This document shows positions 14,417-22,311 of a DNA stretch of 26,281 nucleotides, piece after piece. The notes under the pieces are model-generated. The model did no database searches. It had not been told where the DNA came from and was given only the letters and a program-made list of their open reading frames with translations. A program made the translations under genes and the position numbers. Position 1 is the first letter of the stretch, and every line of letters starts with the position of its first letter. This DNA comes from Lutibacter sp. (GTDB lineage Bacteria; Bacteroidota; Bacteroidia; Flavobacteriales; Flavobacteriaceae). The DNA lies in NCBI GenBank assembly GCA_030599055.1, contig JAUVOS010000004.1, forward strand, positions 1 through 26,281, given 5' to 3'.

Positions 14417-15646
14417 ATGTTCGACCTAGACCGTTGGCGGGAAATATTTCAAACGATAAGCAAAAATAAGCTTCGTACAATCCTTACGGGTTTTACGATA
14501 GCCTTTGCTATTATGCTTTTTACGCTTTTATTTGGAATTGGTAATGGGTTAAAAAACACCTTTGCGGAATCTTTTGCTGATGATGCAGATAATGCCATTT
14601 TTGTTTATACAGGTAAAACATCTAAAGCCTATAAAGGATTACAAATCGGAAGACGTATTCAGTTTAAAAATGATGATTTTGATTATTTAGTTGATGAATT
14701 TGGAGACGATATTCAATATATGAGTGCCCGGATTTATAAATTTCCTCAAGTAGTTTATCAAAGTGAAAAAGGACGATTCAATGTTAGGGCTGTGCATCCA
14801 GATCATCAATTTTTAGAAAATACTATTATAGAGCAAGGTCGTTATTTAACACAATTTGATTTAAAACGTAGTGCAAAAGTTGTGGTGATAGGACGTTTGG
14901 TTGAAAAAGATCTTTTTGGAAAAAGAAGTGCATTGGATAAATACTTATCAGTTGATGGATTAAATTATAAAGTCATTGGTGTTTTTTCTGACGAAGGTGG
15001 AGATAATGAAGAGCGTCAAATTTATATGCCTGTGACAACAGCACAAGCTATATATGGAAATACAGACCATATAAATCAAATTAATTTAACTTTTAATCCT
15101 AAGATGAGTAATGCGCAAGCAATTGCATTTGGTAAAAAAATACAACAGAAATTAAAAGTAAAACATAATGTTGATCCTCGAGATCAGAGTGCCATACGAG
15201 TTCAGAATATGGCAGAAGCAAAACAACAAGTAGGGCAGATGATGTTTGGTTTGAATCTAGTAATTCTTATTATAGGATTAGGAACTTTAATTGCGGGTAT
15301 AGTTGGTATAAGTAATATTATGGTATTTGTAGTAAAAGAACGTACCAAAGAGTTAGGTATTAGAAAAGCATTAGGAGCTACACCAAAATCTATTGTAGGG
15401 ATGATTTTACAAGAGACTTTGCTAATTACTGCTGTTGCTGGCTACAGTGGTTTGCTAGCCGGTGTAGCTATCTTGGAGTATATGACACCAGCACTTAAAA
15501 AGTATTTTATAAAAGATCCATCAGTAAGTGATGTTGTAGTGATTGGAGCAACACTAACATTAATTATAGCAGGCTTAATTGCAGGATATTTACCTGCAAA
15601 AAGAGCTGCACGAATCAAACCTATTGAAGCATTAAATGCAGCTTAA
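14417..15646 (+). CDS. MacB/FtsX-type ABC permease, first of a pair
   Basis: Inner-membrane permease, 409 residues, with the four-helix MacB layout: helix 1 after an amphipathic start (MFDLDRWREIFQTISKNKLR, then ILTGFTIAFAIMLFTLLFGI), a periplasmic MacB_PCD domain (about 45-270), then three helices. The KERTKELGIRKALGATPKS loop is the coupling element that meets the ATPase. Such transporters do not move substrate through the membrane; they use ATP to drive periplasmic substrate or lipoprotein movement. It pairs with the next gene, whose ATG comes 3 bp after this stop. The two permeases are related but clearly different, which suggests a heterodimer rather than a recent duplication. Confidence 0.9.
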   Translation: MFDLDRWREIFQTISKNKLRTILTGFTIAFAIMLFTLLFGIGNGLKNTFAESFADDADNAIFVYTGKTSKAYKGLQIGRRIQFKNDDFDYLVDEFGDDIQYMSARIYKFPQVVYQSEKGRFNVRAVHPDHQFLENTIIEQGRYLTQFDLKRSAKVVVIGRLVEKDLFGKRSALDKYLSVDGLNYKVIGVFSDEGGDNEERQIYMPVTTAQAIYGNTDHINQINLTFNPKMSNAQAIAFGKKIQQKLKVKHNVDPRDQSAIRVQNMAEAKQQVGQMMFGLNLVILIIGLGTLIAGIVGISNIMVFVVKERTKELGIRKALGATPKSIVGMILQETLLITAVAGYSGLLAGVAILEYMTPALKKYFIKDPSVSDVVVIGATLTLIIAGLIAGYLPAKRAARIKPIEALNAA

Positions 15647-15649
15647 AAT

Positions 15650-16894
15650 ATGTTTAAATTTATATTTGATATAGACACATGGCAAGAAATTTTCGAAGGA
15701 ATTCGAAAAAATATGTTACGTACTGCAATAACTATTTTTGGAGTAATGTGGGGTGTTTTGCTTTTAGTTAGTTTGTTAGGTGTCGCACGAGGAATAGAAA
15801 ATAACTTTGCAAAGCTCTTTGGCGATTTAGCCACAAACTCTGTTTTTGTGTGGGCGCAATCTACAGGAAAACCCTTCAAAGGATTCCAAACCGGACGTCC
15901 CATTCAACTTAAAAGTTCTGATGTAACGGCTATACGTAATAATATTGATGGATTAGAGTTTGTGGTGCCACGTAACCGAACGCAGAGCCAAGTAATAAGA
16001 GGATTAAAATCTGTTGATGCAGGAATATTTGGTGACTATCCCATATTAGATAAAGTAGAAAAGAAAAACTTGATTTATGGACGTTTTATTAATGATAATG
16101 ATATTGTTGATCGTAAGAAGGTTTGTGTGTTAAATGAAGATACTTATAAGCAACTTTTTGAAATTGATGAATTCCCTATAGGAATCTATATCAAAATTAA
16201 TAATATTAATTATCAAGTAATTGGTGTATATAAACCTTTTCAAATGGGTGGACCATCAGGAGGAATTCACATCCCTTTTTCAACTTTTCAGCAAGTATAT
16301 AATCAAGGAAATAATATTGGTTGGATGATGGTAACTGGAAAACCAGAAACTGAAATTGACCAAATAGAAATGGATGTAAAACTACTTCTTAAAAATCTAC
16401 ATCAAGTAGACCCTGAAGACGAACGAGCATTCGGTAGTTTCAATTTGGGTAAAGAATTTAAAAAATTTACGGGTTTTTTGACAGGCATTCAATTTTTGAC
16501 ATGGTTTGTAGGTATTGCAACTTTAATCGCCGGAGTTTTTGCCATTGGAAATATATTGTTGATAACCGTAAAAGAACGAACACAAGAAATAGGAATACGT
16601 AGAGCTTTAGGAGCCACGCCAAGAGAAATTAAACAACAAATAGTATTAGAATCCGTATTCTTAACTAGTGTTGCAGGAGCATTAGGAATTATTCTTGGAG
16701 GACTTATCTTGTTTTTAATAGATCATTCCTCAGCAGTAACAGGTGATGAACCTTGGTTATCAAATCCAACAGTAAATATCCCGATAATATTAGTAGCAGT
16801 ACTTTTACTAATAATTTTCGGCACTTTAATCGGACTTATACCGGCACATATTGCAACTAGTATTAAACCAATTGACGCTTTACGTGACGAATAG
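15650..16894 (+). CDS. MacB/FtsX-type ABC permease, second of a pair
   Basis: Inner-membrane permease, 414 residues, with the same layout as the gene before it: the amphipathic start FDIDTWQEIFEGIRKNMLR, helix 1 (ITIFGVMWGVLLLVSLLGVA), a periplasmic domain to about 270, then three helices, with the coupling loop KERTQEIGIRRALGATPRE. The spacing of 3 bp to the upstream stop implies one transcript and tight coupling. Fixed features are shared with the first permease mainly at the coupling loop and at the ends (KPIDALRDE against KPIEALNAA). The adaptor gene follows after a 129-bp gap. With one ATPase and two permeases the likely complex is a heterodimeric MacB-like exporter; the outer-membrane partner is not in the window. 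Confidence 0.9.
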   Translation: MFKFIFDIDTWQEIFEGIRKNMLRTAITIFGVMWGVLLLVSLLGVARGIENNFAKLFGDLATNSVFVWAQSTGKPFKGFQTGRPIQLKSSDVTAIRNNIDGLEFVVPRNRTQSQVIRGLKSVDAGIFGDYPILDKVEKKNLIYGRFINDNDIVDRKKVCVLNEDTYKQLFEIDEFPIGIYIKINNINYQVIGVYKPFQMGGPSGGIHIPFSTFQQVYNQGNNIGWMMVTGKPETEIDQIEMDVKLLLKNLHQVDPEDERAFGSFNLGKEFKKFTGFLTGIQFLTWFVGIATLIAGVFAIGNILLITVKERTQEIGIRRALGATPREIKQQIVLESVFLTSVAGALGIILGGLILFLIDHSSAVTGDEPWLSNPTVNIPIILVAVLLLIIFGTLIGLIPAHIATSIKPIDALRDE

Positions 16895-16899
16895 AGAGT

Positions 16900-16935
16900 A
16901 ATTAAAAATTATGAATGTAGAAATTAAGAATTATA
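16900..16935 (+). repeat. AATTAnn heptamer-like array after the second permease
   Basis: Units AATTAAA (16900), AATTATG (16907), AATGTAG (16914), AAATTAAG (16921, one base longer) and AATTATA (16929). Spacing is 7, 7, 7, 8. It is degenerate and starts 6 bp after the stop codon. Taken alone it could be chance in AT-rich DNA; I list it because it matches the pattern of its neighbours. Confidence 0.5.
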
Positions 16936-17023
16936 AAAAGAATAAATAATAACAATAAAGAAAGCTTTGCACCGCTGTCCTACAGATGCTGGATTAGTGC
17001 CTTAGCAATAAACATTTAAAAAA

Positions 17024-18145
17024 ATGAAAAAAATAATAATCTTTTCGGTATTAGGACTCGCTTTAATAGCAGTATTAATTTGGTTTGGTAAGAAAAATAA
17101 AAAAGGAGCTGTTGAATATGAAACAGAAACACCTTTTAAAACCAACATAGTTCGTAAATCTGTCGCAACGGGTACCGTTGTTCCTCTTGAGGAAATTGAA
17201 ATAAAACCACGTATTTCAGGAATTGTAGATAAGATTTTTTTAGAAGAAGGAGCAAAAGTGCAAAAAGGTGATTTAATCGCTACAGTTCGTGTTGTTCCTA
17301 ATGTTCAGGCACTAAATTCAGCGCAAAGTAGTGTGCGTAGTTCTAAACTACAAAAGGATAATGCAAAGATATTGTACGATAGAAATAAAACTTTATTTGC
17401 AAAAGGAGTTATCCCAAGACAAGAATTTGAAGTAGCAGAATTAAATTACAATAATGCCAATGAGCAATATAATAATACAAAAAGCAATCTCCAAATAATA
17501 AAAAAAGGGGCTGCTAGTGGTATGGGTACTACAGCCAATACCAATATAAGGGCAGAGATTTCAGGAACTGTTTTAGAAATCCCTATTCGTGAAGGAAGTT
17601 CAGTAATTGAAAGTAACACCTTTAGTCCGGGTACAACAGTAGCAGTTATTGCCGATATGAACAAGATGATTTTTGAAGGAAAAGTCGATGAAGCTGAAGT
17701 AGGAAAATTAGTTAAAGGAACAGATATCGATGTAGAATTAGGCGCTTTTCAAGATAAACTTTTCCCTGCAAAACTAAACTTTATCGCTCCAAAAGGAACA
17801 GAAGAACAAGGAGCCGTGCAGTTTAAGATTAAAGCAGATGTTACTTTAGAAGAAGGCTATTATTTAAGAGCAGGTTACAGTGCCAATGCCAACATCGTAT
17901 TAGAGAAAAAAGACAGCATTTTATGTATTCGTGAGGCCTTATTACGTTTTGATAAAAAAACAGATAAACCTTATGTTGAAATAGAAACTGAGGATCAAAA
18001 ATTTGTAAAGAGAGAGATTAAATTAGGTATTTCAGATGGTATTAATGTTGAAGTATTAGATAGTATTTCAGAAGGGGATAAAATCAAAATTTGGAATAAA
18101 GCTACTAAGAAAAAGGAGGATGAAGACGAAGAAGAGTCGGAATAG
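17024..18145 (+). CDS. HlyD/MacA-type periplasmic adaptor protein
   Basis: Links an inner-membrane exporter to an outer-membrane channel. It has 373 residues: an N-terminal membrane anchor (MKKIIIFSVLGLALIAVLIW), a split lipoyl domain (VATGTVVPLEEIEIKPRISG early; IRAEISGTVLEIPIREGSSV later, about 177-200), a helical hairpin between (about 90-155, rich in Asn, Gln and Lys), then beta-barrel and membrane-proximal domains. No lipobox is seen, so it is anchored by a helix, like E. coli MacA. The tail is very acidic (EDEDEEESE). It follows the permease pair on the same strand and should belong to the same exporter. The 129-bp gap before it may allow separate initiation. No TolC-like gene is nearby. 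Confidence 0.9.
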   Translation: MKKIIIFSVLGLALIAVLIWFGKKNKKGAVEYETETPFKTNIVRKSVATGTVVPLEEIEIKPRISGIVDKIFLEEGAKVQKGDLIATVRVVPNVQALNSAQSSVRSSKLQKDNAKILYDRNKTLFAKGVIPRQEFEVAELNYNNANEQYNNTKSNLQIIKKGAASGMGTTANTNIRAEISGTVLEIPIREGSSVIESNTFSPGTTVAVIADMNKMIFEGKVDEAEVGKLVKGTDIDVELGAFQDKLFPAKLNFIAPKGTEEQGAVQFKIKADVTLEEGYYLRAGYSANANIVLEKKDSILCIREALLRFDKKTDKPYVEIETEDQKFVKREIKLGISDGINVEVLDSISEGDKIKIWNKATKKKEDEDEEESE

Positions 18146-18195
18146 TAGTCTTTAGTTGGTAGTCTATAGTTGGGTAGTCTATAGTTCATAGTTGG
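18146..18195 (+). repeat. TAGTCTATAGTTGG array after the adaptor gene
   Basis: Copies at 18146-18159 (one mismatch), 18160-18174 (one extra G) and 18175-18188 (last two bases differ), then a half unit TAGTTGG at 18189-18195. The 14-bp unit is two heptamers, TAGTCTA and TAGTTGG. It begins immediately after the stop TAG, which itself is the same triplet that opens each unit. Confidence 0.8.
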
Positions 18196-18241
18196 TAGTA
18201 TGTAATTTATTTTTATTAGAACGTTCAGCCCACTTAAGCAT

Positions 18242-18268
18242 AAAGCCCAAAGCCCAAAGCCCAAAGCC
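18242..18268 (+). repeat. AAAGCCC heptamer array before the PTPS gene
   Basis: Three perfect AAAGCCC units at 18242, 18249 and 18256 plus AAAGCC at 18263-18268. It ends 32 bp before the ATG at 18301, so it lies in or near the promoter region of that gene. Confidence 0.85.
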
Positions 18269-18300
18269 TGAGTAATAAAACTATTACGTACATTAGCCGT

Positions 18301-18711
18301 ATGATAGTAACCGTAAATAGAAAAGGGCATTTTAACGCTGCCCATCGTTTGTATAATAACGAGTGGTCGGGTGATCGTAACCAAGATGTTTTTGGCAAAT
18401 GTGCTAATCCGCATTTTCACGGACATAATTATGAACTCATCGTTTCTGTCACAGGTGGAATAAATCCGCGTACAGGTTTTGTAATGGATATGAAGTTATT
18501 AAAAGACTTGATAAAGGAAAAGATAGAGGATGAATTTGATCATAAGAATCTCAATGTACAAATTCCCGAATTTAAAGAGCTAAACCCAACTTCTGAAAAT
18601 ATTTCTGTAGTAATTTGGAACAAACTACGTCCGCATATTCCTGAGAAGTTGCAACTAGAAATCACCTTATTCGAAACAGCTCGTAATTTTGTGATTTATC
18701 GGGGAGAATAA
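18301..18711 (+). CDS. 6-pyruvoyl-tetrahydropterin synthase / QueD family enzyme
   Basis: Cytosolic zinc enzyme acting on 7,8-dihydroneopterin triphosphate. In bacteria the family usually makes 6-carboxy-tetrahydropterin for queuosine (QueD). It has 136 residues. His15 (in FNAAHRL) and His40 and His42 (in HGHNY) are the zinc ligands, and Cys34 the catalytic thiol. Cys-to-His spacing is that of the animal PTPS form (KC.NP..HGHNY), not the shorter CxxxHGH of E. coli QueD. More resemblance to mammalian PTPS follows: INPRTGFVMDMKLLK, DHKNLNVQIPEF, TSENISVVIWNKL and the VIYRGE end. Whether it makes carboxy- or pyruvoyl-tetrahydropterin is therefore open. No queC, queE or folE lies in the window. 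It converges on clpB across a heptamer array, and heptamers flank both ends. Confidence 0.88.
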   Translation: MIVTVNRKGHFNAAHRLYNNEWSGDRNQDVFGKCANPHFHGHNYELIVSVTGGINPRTGFVMDMKLLKDLIKEKIEDEFDHKNLNVQIPEFKELNPTSENISVVIWNKLRPHIPEKLQLEITLFETARNFVIYRGE

Positions 18712-18723
18712 TCAGTAATCAGT
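18710..18723 (+). repeat. Two AATCAGT heptamers across the PTPS stop codon
   Basis: AATCAGT at 18710-18716 and 18717-18723, in tandem. The first two A of the first unit belong to the stop codon TAA (18709-18711). Confidence 0.55.
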
Positions 18724-18764
18724 CAACAGCATATCCTAATCTATGCTTTGGGTTGTAAACAGAA

Positions 18765-18876
18765 AACTGAGAACCGATAACCGATAACCGATAACTGAGA
18801 ACCGATAACCGATAACCGATAACCGATAACCGATAACCGAGAACCGAGAACCGAGAACCGAGAACCGAGAACCGAA
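18765..18876 (+). repeat. Sixteen-unit heptamer array, AAC(C/T)GA(T/G), between the PTPS gene and clpB
   Basis: An unbroken 112-bp run of exactly 16 seven-base units: one AACTGAG, three AACCGAT, one AACTGAG, five AACCGAT, five AACCGAG and one AACCGAA. No spacer and no base out of phase. Identical variants are clustered, as expected from slippage or unequal exchange. The last unit ends one base before the clpB stop triplet (18878-18880). The units have no inverse partner here, so the array cannot form a hairpin terminator, although this is a convergent gap where one would be expected. Confidence 0.97.
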
Positions 18877-18877
18877 T

Positions 18878-21466
18878 TTACTTATTCCTAAAAACAAACT
18901 GCCCATCGAACGAATCTAAAAGAATATTACTATCAGCAGTTACTTTTCCTGCTAATATTTCTTTTGATAATTCATTGAGTACTTCCCGTTGTATTACACG
19001 TTTAATTGGTCGCGCACCATATTGTGGGTTATAGCCTTTAATTGCTAAAGAATCGATGGCTTCTTTAGTTGTGCTAAAGATAATATTTTGCTCTTTGAGC
19101 ATGTTTGTCAAATTATTTAATTGCAAGATTACAATTTGGCGTACCTCATCTCTGTTAAGTGGTGTGAACATAATGGTTTCATCAATACGATTTAAAAACT
19201 CGGGACGAATTGATTTTTGTAGCAAATCAACAACTTCTCTTTTGGCTCTTGCAGTAATTTCAGCACGATTTTCCATTTTCATATCCTCAAAATGCTCTTG
19301 TATAATATGTGCTCCCATATTGGAAGTCATAATGATAATGACGTTTCTAAAATCTGCTGTACGACCTTTGTTGTCGGTTAAGCGGCCTTCATCTAATACT
19401 TGTAATAAAATATTGAATGTATCGGGATGTGCTTTTTCTATTTCGTCTAATAGTACGACTGAATAAGGCTTTCTACGAACAGCTTCCGTAAGTTGACCGC
19501 TTTCTTCGTATCCAATATATCCCGGAGGCGCACCGATTAGCCTACTTACTGCATGACGTTCTTGGTATTCGCTCATATCGATACGAGTTAAGGCACTTTC
19601 ATCGTCAAATAAGTATTCGGCCAAGGCTTTTCCAAGTTCTGTTTTACCAACTCCAGTAGTTCCTAGGAATAAGAAAGAACCTACAGGTTTTTTATGGTCT
19701 TGTAAGCCGGCTCTTGAGCGACGTATCGCATCAGAAACTGCTTGTATGGCTTCGTCTTGTCCGATTACACGTTTGTGTAATTCATCTTCTAGATACAGTA
19801 GTTTTTCACGTTCTGATTGTAACATTTTTTGAACAGGAATTCCAGTCCATTTCGCTACAACTTCAGCAATATCATCAGAAGTAACCTCCTCTTTAATCAT
19901 GGCTGTAGCTTGATTTTCAGCCATCTTCGTTTGTAATTTTTTTAGTTCTTCTTCAGAATCTTTGATTTTTCCATAGCGCAATTCGGCAACCTTTTCGTAA
20001 TTACCATCACGTTCCGCTTGTTCTGCTTCTAATTTAAAGCTTTCGATATTATTCTTGATATTTTGAATGTTTTCAACGATTTCTTTTTCACTAGTCCATT
20101 TTACATTCAATACATTTCGTTCCTCTTTAAGTTCCGCCAATTCCTTATGTAAACTCGCTAGTTTTTTGGGGTCATTTTCACGTTTAATTGCTTCAACTTC
20201 AATTTCTAATTGCATGATTTTACGATCTAAAACATCGAGTTCCTCGGGTTTGGAATTGATTTCCATTCTTATTTTTGCAGCAGCTTCATCCATTAAATCA
20301 ATGGCTTTATCGGGTAAAAAACGTGAACTGATATAGCGTTCTGAGAGTTCTACAGCTGCAATGATAGCATTGTCTTTAATCAATACTTTATGATGTGCTT
20401 CATATTTGTCTTTTATACCTCGTAAGATTGAAATTGCACTTTCTGTATCAGGTTCATCGACCACAACTTTTTGGAAACGACGTTCTAAAGCTTTGTCTTT
20501 TTCGAAATGTTTTTGGTATTCGTCGAGTGTTGTTGCACCAATAGCACGCAGTTGCCCACGAGCCAAAGCCGGTTTTAAGATGTTGGCAGCATCCATGGCC
20601 CCTTGTCCGCCTCCAGCGCCAACAAGTGTGTGAATTTCATCGATAAACAAAACGATATTTCCTTCAGCGGCAACTACTTCTTTTACGACAGATTTTAAAC
20701 GCTCTTCAAATTCTCCCTTGTATTTTGCACCAGCAATTAGGGCGCCCATATCCAAAGAAAAGAGTTGAATATCTTTTAGGTTTTCAGGAATGTCACCTCT
20801 TATAATACGATGTGCTAAACCTTCTGCAATGGCTGTTTTACCAACACCCGGATCACCTATCAGTATTGGATTATTCTTGGTTCTACGAGAAAGAATTTGT
20901 AACATTCTGCGAATCTCTTCATCTCGACCAATTACGGGATCTAGTTTCCCTGTTTTAGCAAGCTCGTTTAAGTTTTTAGCGTATTTTTTGAGTGAATTGT
21001 AGGTGTCTTCAGCACTTTGAGAGTGAACACCTTTCCCTTTTCTCATCTCGGTGATGGCTGTTTGTAATGCTTTTTTTGTTAACCCACTATCTTTTAGGAG
21101 TTGCGATGTTTTACCACCTGACGCCAGTATTCCGAGAAGTATGTGTTCTAAAGTTACATATTCATCGTTCATTTTTTTGGCGATGTTGCTGGCTTCTAAA
21201 AGTGTTTTATTTGCCTTTCTGGAAAGCATTAAATCTCCGCCGGTTACTTTGGGGAAGCTTGTTAAAATGCTGTCTAAGGTTTTTGTAACTATTGATAAGT
21301 TGATTCCTGTTTTCTTTAAAAGATAAGGAGTCACGTTATCATCTACCTCTAGCATGGCTTTTAGTAGATGCGCATTTTCAATTTGTTGGTGTCCATATCC
21401 TTGCGCAATTTGTTGCGCTTGCTGAACAGCTTCTTGCGATTTTATGGTATAATTGTTATAATTCAT
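18878..21466 (-). CDS. clpB: ATP-dependent disaggregase ClpB
   Basis: Hexameric AAA+ chaperone that rescues aggregated proteins with DnaK. It has 862 residues, normal for the family. Parts: N-terminal double-repeat domain (1 to about 145), first AAA+ domain with Walker A GDPGVGKT (around 205) and Walker B LFIDEIHT, the coiled-coil middle domain (about 400-525, rich in Glu and Lys), and the second AAA+ domain with Walker A GTTGVGKTELGKAL (around 603) and Walker B LLDEIEKAH, then the C-terminal domain (NPQYGARPIKRVIQ). The middle domain separates it from ClpA and ClpC-like proteins. I find no CIRCE element upstream. Degenerate AACCGAx heptamers lie 21 bp before the start on its own strand, and the large array abuts its stop. 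Confidence 0.97.
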   Translation of the reverse strand: MNYNNYTIKSQEAVQQAQQIAQGYGHQQIENAHLLKAMLEVDDNVTPYLLKKTGINLSIVTKTLDSILTSFPKVTGGDLMLSRKANKTLLEASNIAKKMNDEYVTLEHILLGILASGGKTSQLLKDSGLTKKALQTAITEMRKGKGVHSQSAEDTYNSLKKYAKNLNELAKTGKLDPVIGRDEEIRRMLQILSRRTKNNPILIGDPGVGKTAIAEGLAHRIIRGDIPENLKDIQLFSLDMGALIAGAKYKGEFEERLKSVVKEVVAAEGNIVLFIDEIHTLVGAGGGQGAMDAANILKPALARGQLRAIGATTLDEYQKHFEKDKALERRFQKVVVDEPDTESAISILRGIKDKYEAHHKVLIKDNAIIAAVELSERYISSRFLPDKAIDLMDEAAAKIRMEINSKPEELDVLDRKIMQLEIEVEAIKRENDPKKLASLHKELAELKEERNVLNVKWTSEKEIVENIQNIKNNIESFKLEAEQAERDGNYEKVAELRYGKIKDSEEELKKLQTKMAENQATAMIKEEVTSDDIAEVVAKWTGIPVQKMLQSEREKLLYLEDELHKRVIGQDEAIQAVSDAIRRSRAGLQDHKKPVGSFLFLGTTGVGKTELGKALAEYLFDDESALTRIDMSEYQERHAVSRLIGAPPGYIGYEESGQLTEAVRRKPYSVVLLDEIEKAHPDTFNILLQVLDEGRLTDNKGRTADFRNVIIIMTSNMGAHIIQEHFEDMKMENRAEITARAKREVVDLLQKSIRPEFLNRIDETIMFTPLNRDEVRQIVILQLNNLTNMLKEQNIIFSTTKEAIDSLAIKGYNPQYGARPIKRVIQREVLNELSKEILAGKVTADSNILLDSFDGQFVFRNK

Positions 21467-21486
21467 AATTCATTTTTTTTAGGCTT

Positions 21487-21503
21487 GTTATCCGTTGTCG
21501 GTT
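21487..21503 (-). repeat. Degenerate AACCGAx heptamers upstream of clpB
   Basis: On the minus strand it reads AACCGAC (21503-21497), AACGGAT (21496-21490), AAC, in exact 7-base phase. Same family as the large array downstream of clpB, in the opposite orientation. Only 2.4 units remain. Confidence 0.5.
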
Positions 21504-21607
21504 CTAAATTATCCGACATCTGATATAGTATCAAAAGATATTCCACTCAATGAATGTGAGAAATAACAAGACATTTTGACGTTAAGTACCTGATATTTAT
21601 GACTTTT

Positions 21608-21640
21608 TTGCATATTTACAAGGAATTTATCTTATTTTTG
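21608..21640 (+). promoter_or_regulatory. Possible promoter of the lipoprotein gene
   Basis: TTG at 21608-21610 (end of a T-run), 22 bases, then TATTTTTG at 21633-21640, an exact TAnnTTTG match. The leader would be about 60 bases. The spacer is slightly long. Confidence 0.4.
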
Positions 21641-21705
21641 ACACCAAATCTTGGCAAAATTAGTTTGTATTTTTTTATAATAGGATAGCCATAAAATAGA
21701 AATAT

Positions 21706-22257
21706 ATGAAAATTAAAAATTTATTATTAATGCTTTTTTTCATAGGATTATTGAACAATTCTTGTGAAAAAGTGGACGAATGGACTCATTTCAATAAATC
21801 TTTTGACTTTACTGAAACTTTACCGCCATTTCCGTTTATTATTGAAGAACCTACTGCAATACCTTTTCCTGTAGAGACAAATAGTGCAGAAACATTTGAT
21901 GAATATAATACAAGTCCAGATTTAATAGAAGAGGTAAAACTCACAGAGGCATCCTTACAATTATTAAGTCCAACGGGTGCAAATTTCTCTTTTTTAAAGT
22001 CTGTAAGTTTTTATTTGGATGATGCTGATGCTAATGGAGGCATGGAAAAAGTGCTAATTGCAACAAAAGAAAACATTAGTGATGATATAGGCGCAACTAT
22101 TGACCTTGAAATTGTAGATAAAGATTTGTCTGATTTTATAGTAAAAGAAGACATTATTATTTGGATAGAAATCGCCACTGATGAAGTGGTCACCGAAGAA
22201 TTAGAATTAAAGATCTTTACTAATTTTTTTATTGATGCTAAGATATTAGGTATATAA
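21706..22257 (+). CDS. Hypothetical exported lipoprotein
   Basis: I do not recognise a family. The 183 residues begin with a clear signal peptide (MKIKNLLLMLFFIGLL) ending at NNSC, with Cys20 a probable lipid site although Asn at -3 departs from the usual lipobox. The mature part is acidic and starts with a Pro- and Phe-rich linker (ETLPPFPFIIEEPTAIPFP). After it comes a region of alternating strands (about 70-180) with no Cys and few basic residues: LTEASLQLLSP, VSFYLDD, IDLEIVDKDLS, IIIWIEIATDE, LELKIFTNFFIDAKI. This looks like a beta-sandwich domain. It may be a surface or periplasmic protein. It has its own possible promoter and lies 118 bp before DUF4290. Confidence 0.75.
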   Translation: MKIKNLLLMLFFIGLLNNSCEKVDEWTHFNKSFDFTETLPPFPFIIEEPTAIPFPVETNSAETFDEYNTSPDLIEEVKLTEASLQLLSPTGANFSFLKSVSFYLDDADANGGMEKVLIATKENISDDIGATIDLEIVDKDLSDFIVKEDIIIWIEIATDEVVTEELELKIFTNFFIDAKILGI

Positions 22258-22311
22258 TTACTTAAGGACACCACTTAACCAAAAACTTTTTTTTAAAAGC
22301 ATTAGAACTTA

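Noticed and set aside
14417..16894. Recent tandem duplication of the permease gene
   Set aside because: The two proteins share layout and the coupling loop but differ through most of their length, so this is an old heterodimer pair.
18710..18876. CRISPR array
   Set aside because: The units are 7 bp, directly adjoining, with no spacers and no cas genes nearby.
21467..21705. CIRCE element controlling clpB
   Set aside because: No TTAGCACTC/GAGTGCTAA pair is present; the nearest match (CACTCAATG..TGTGAG) is too weak.
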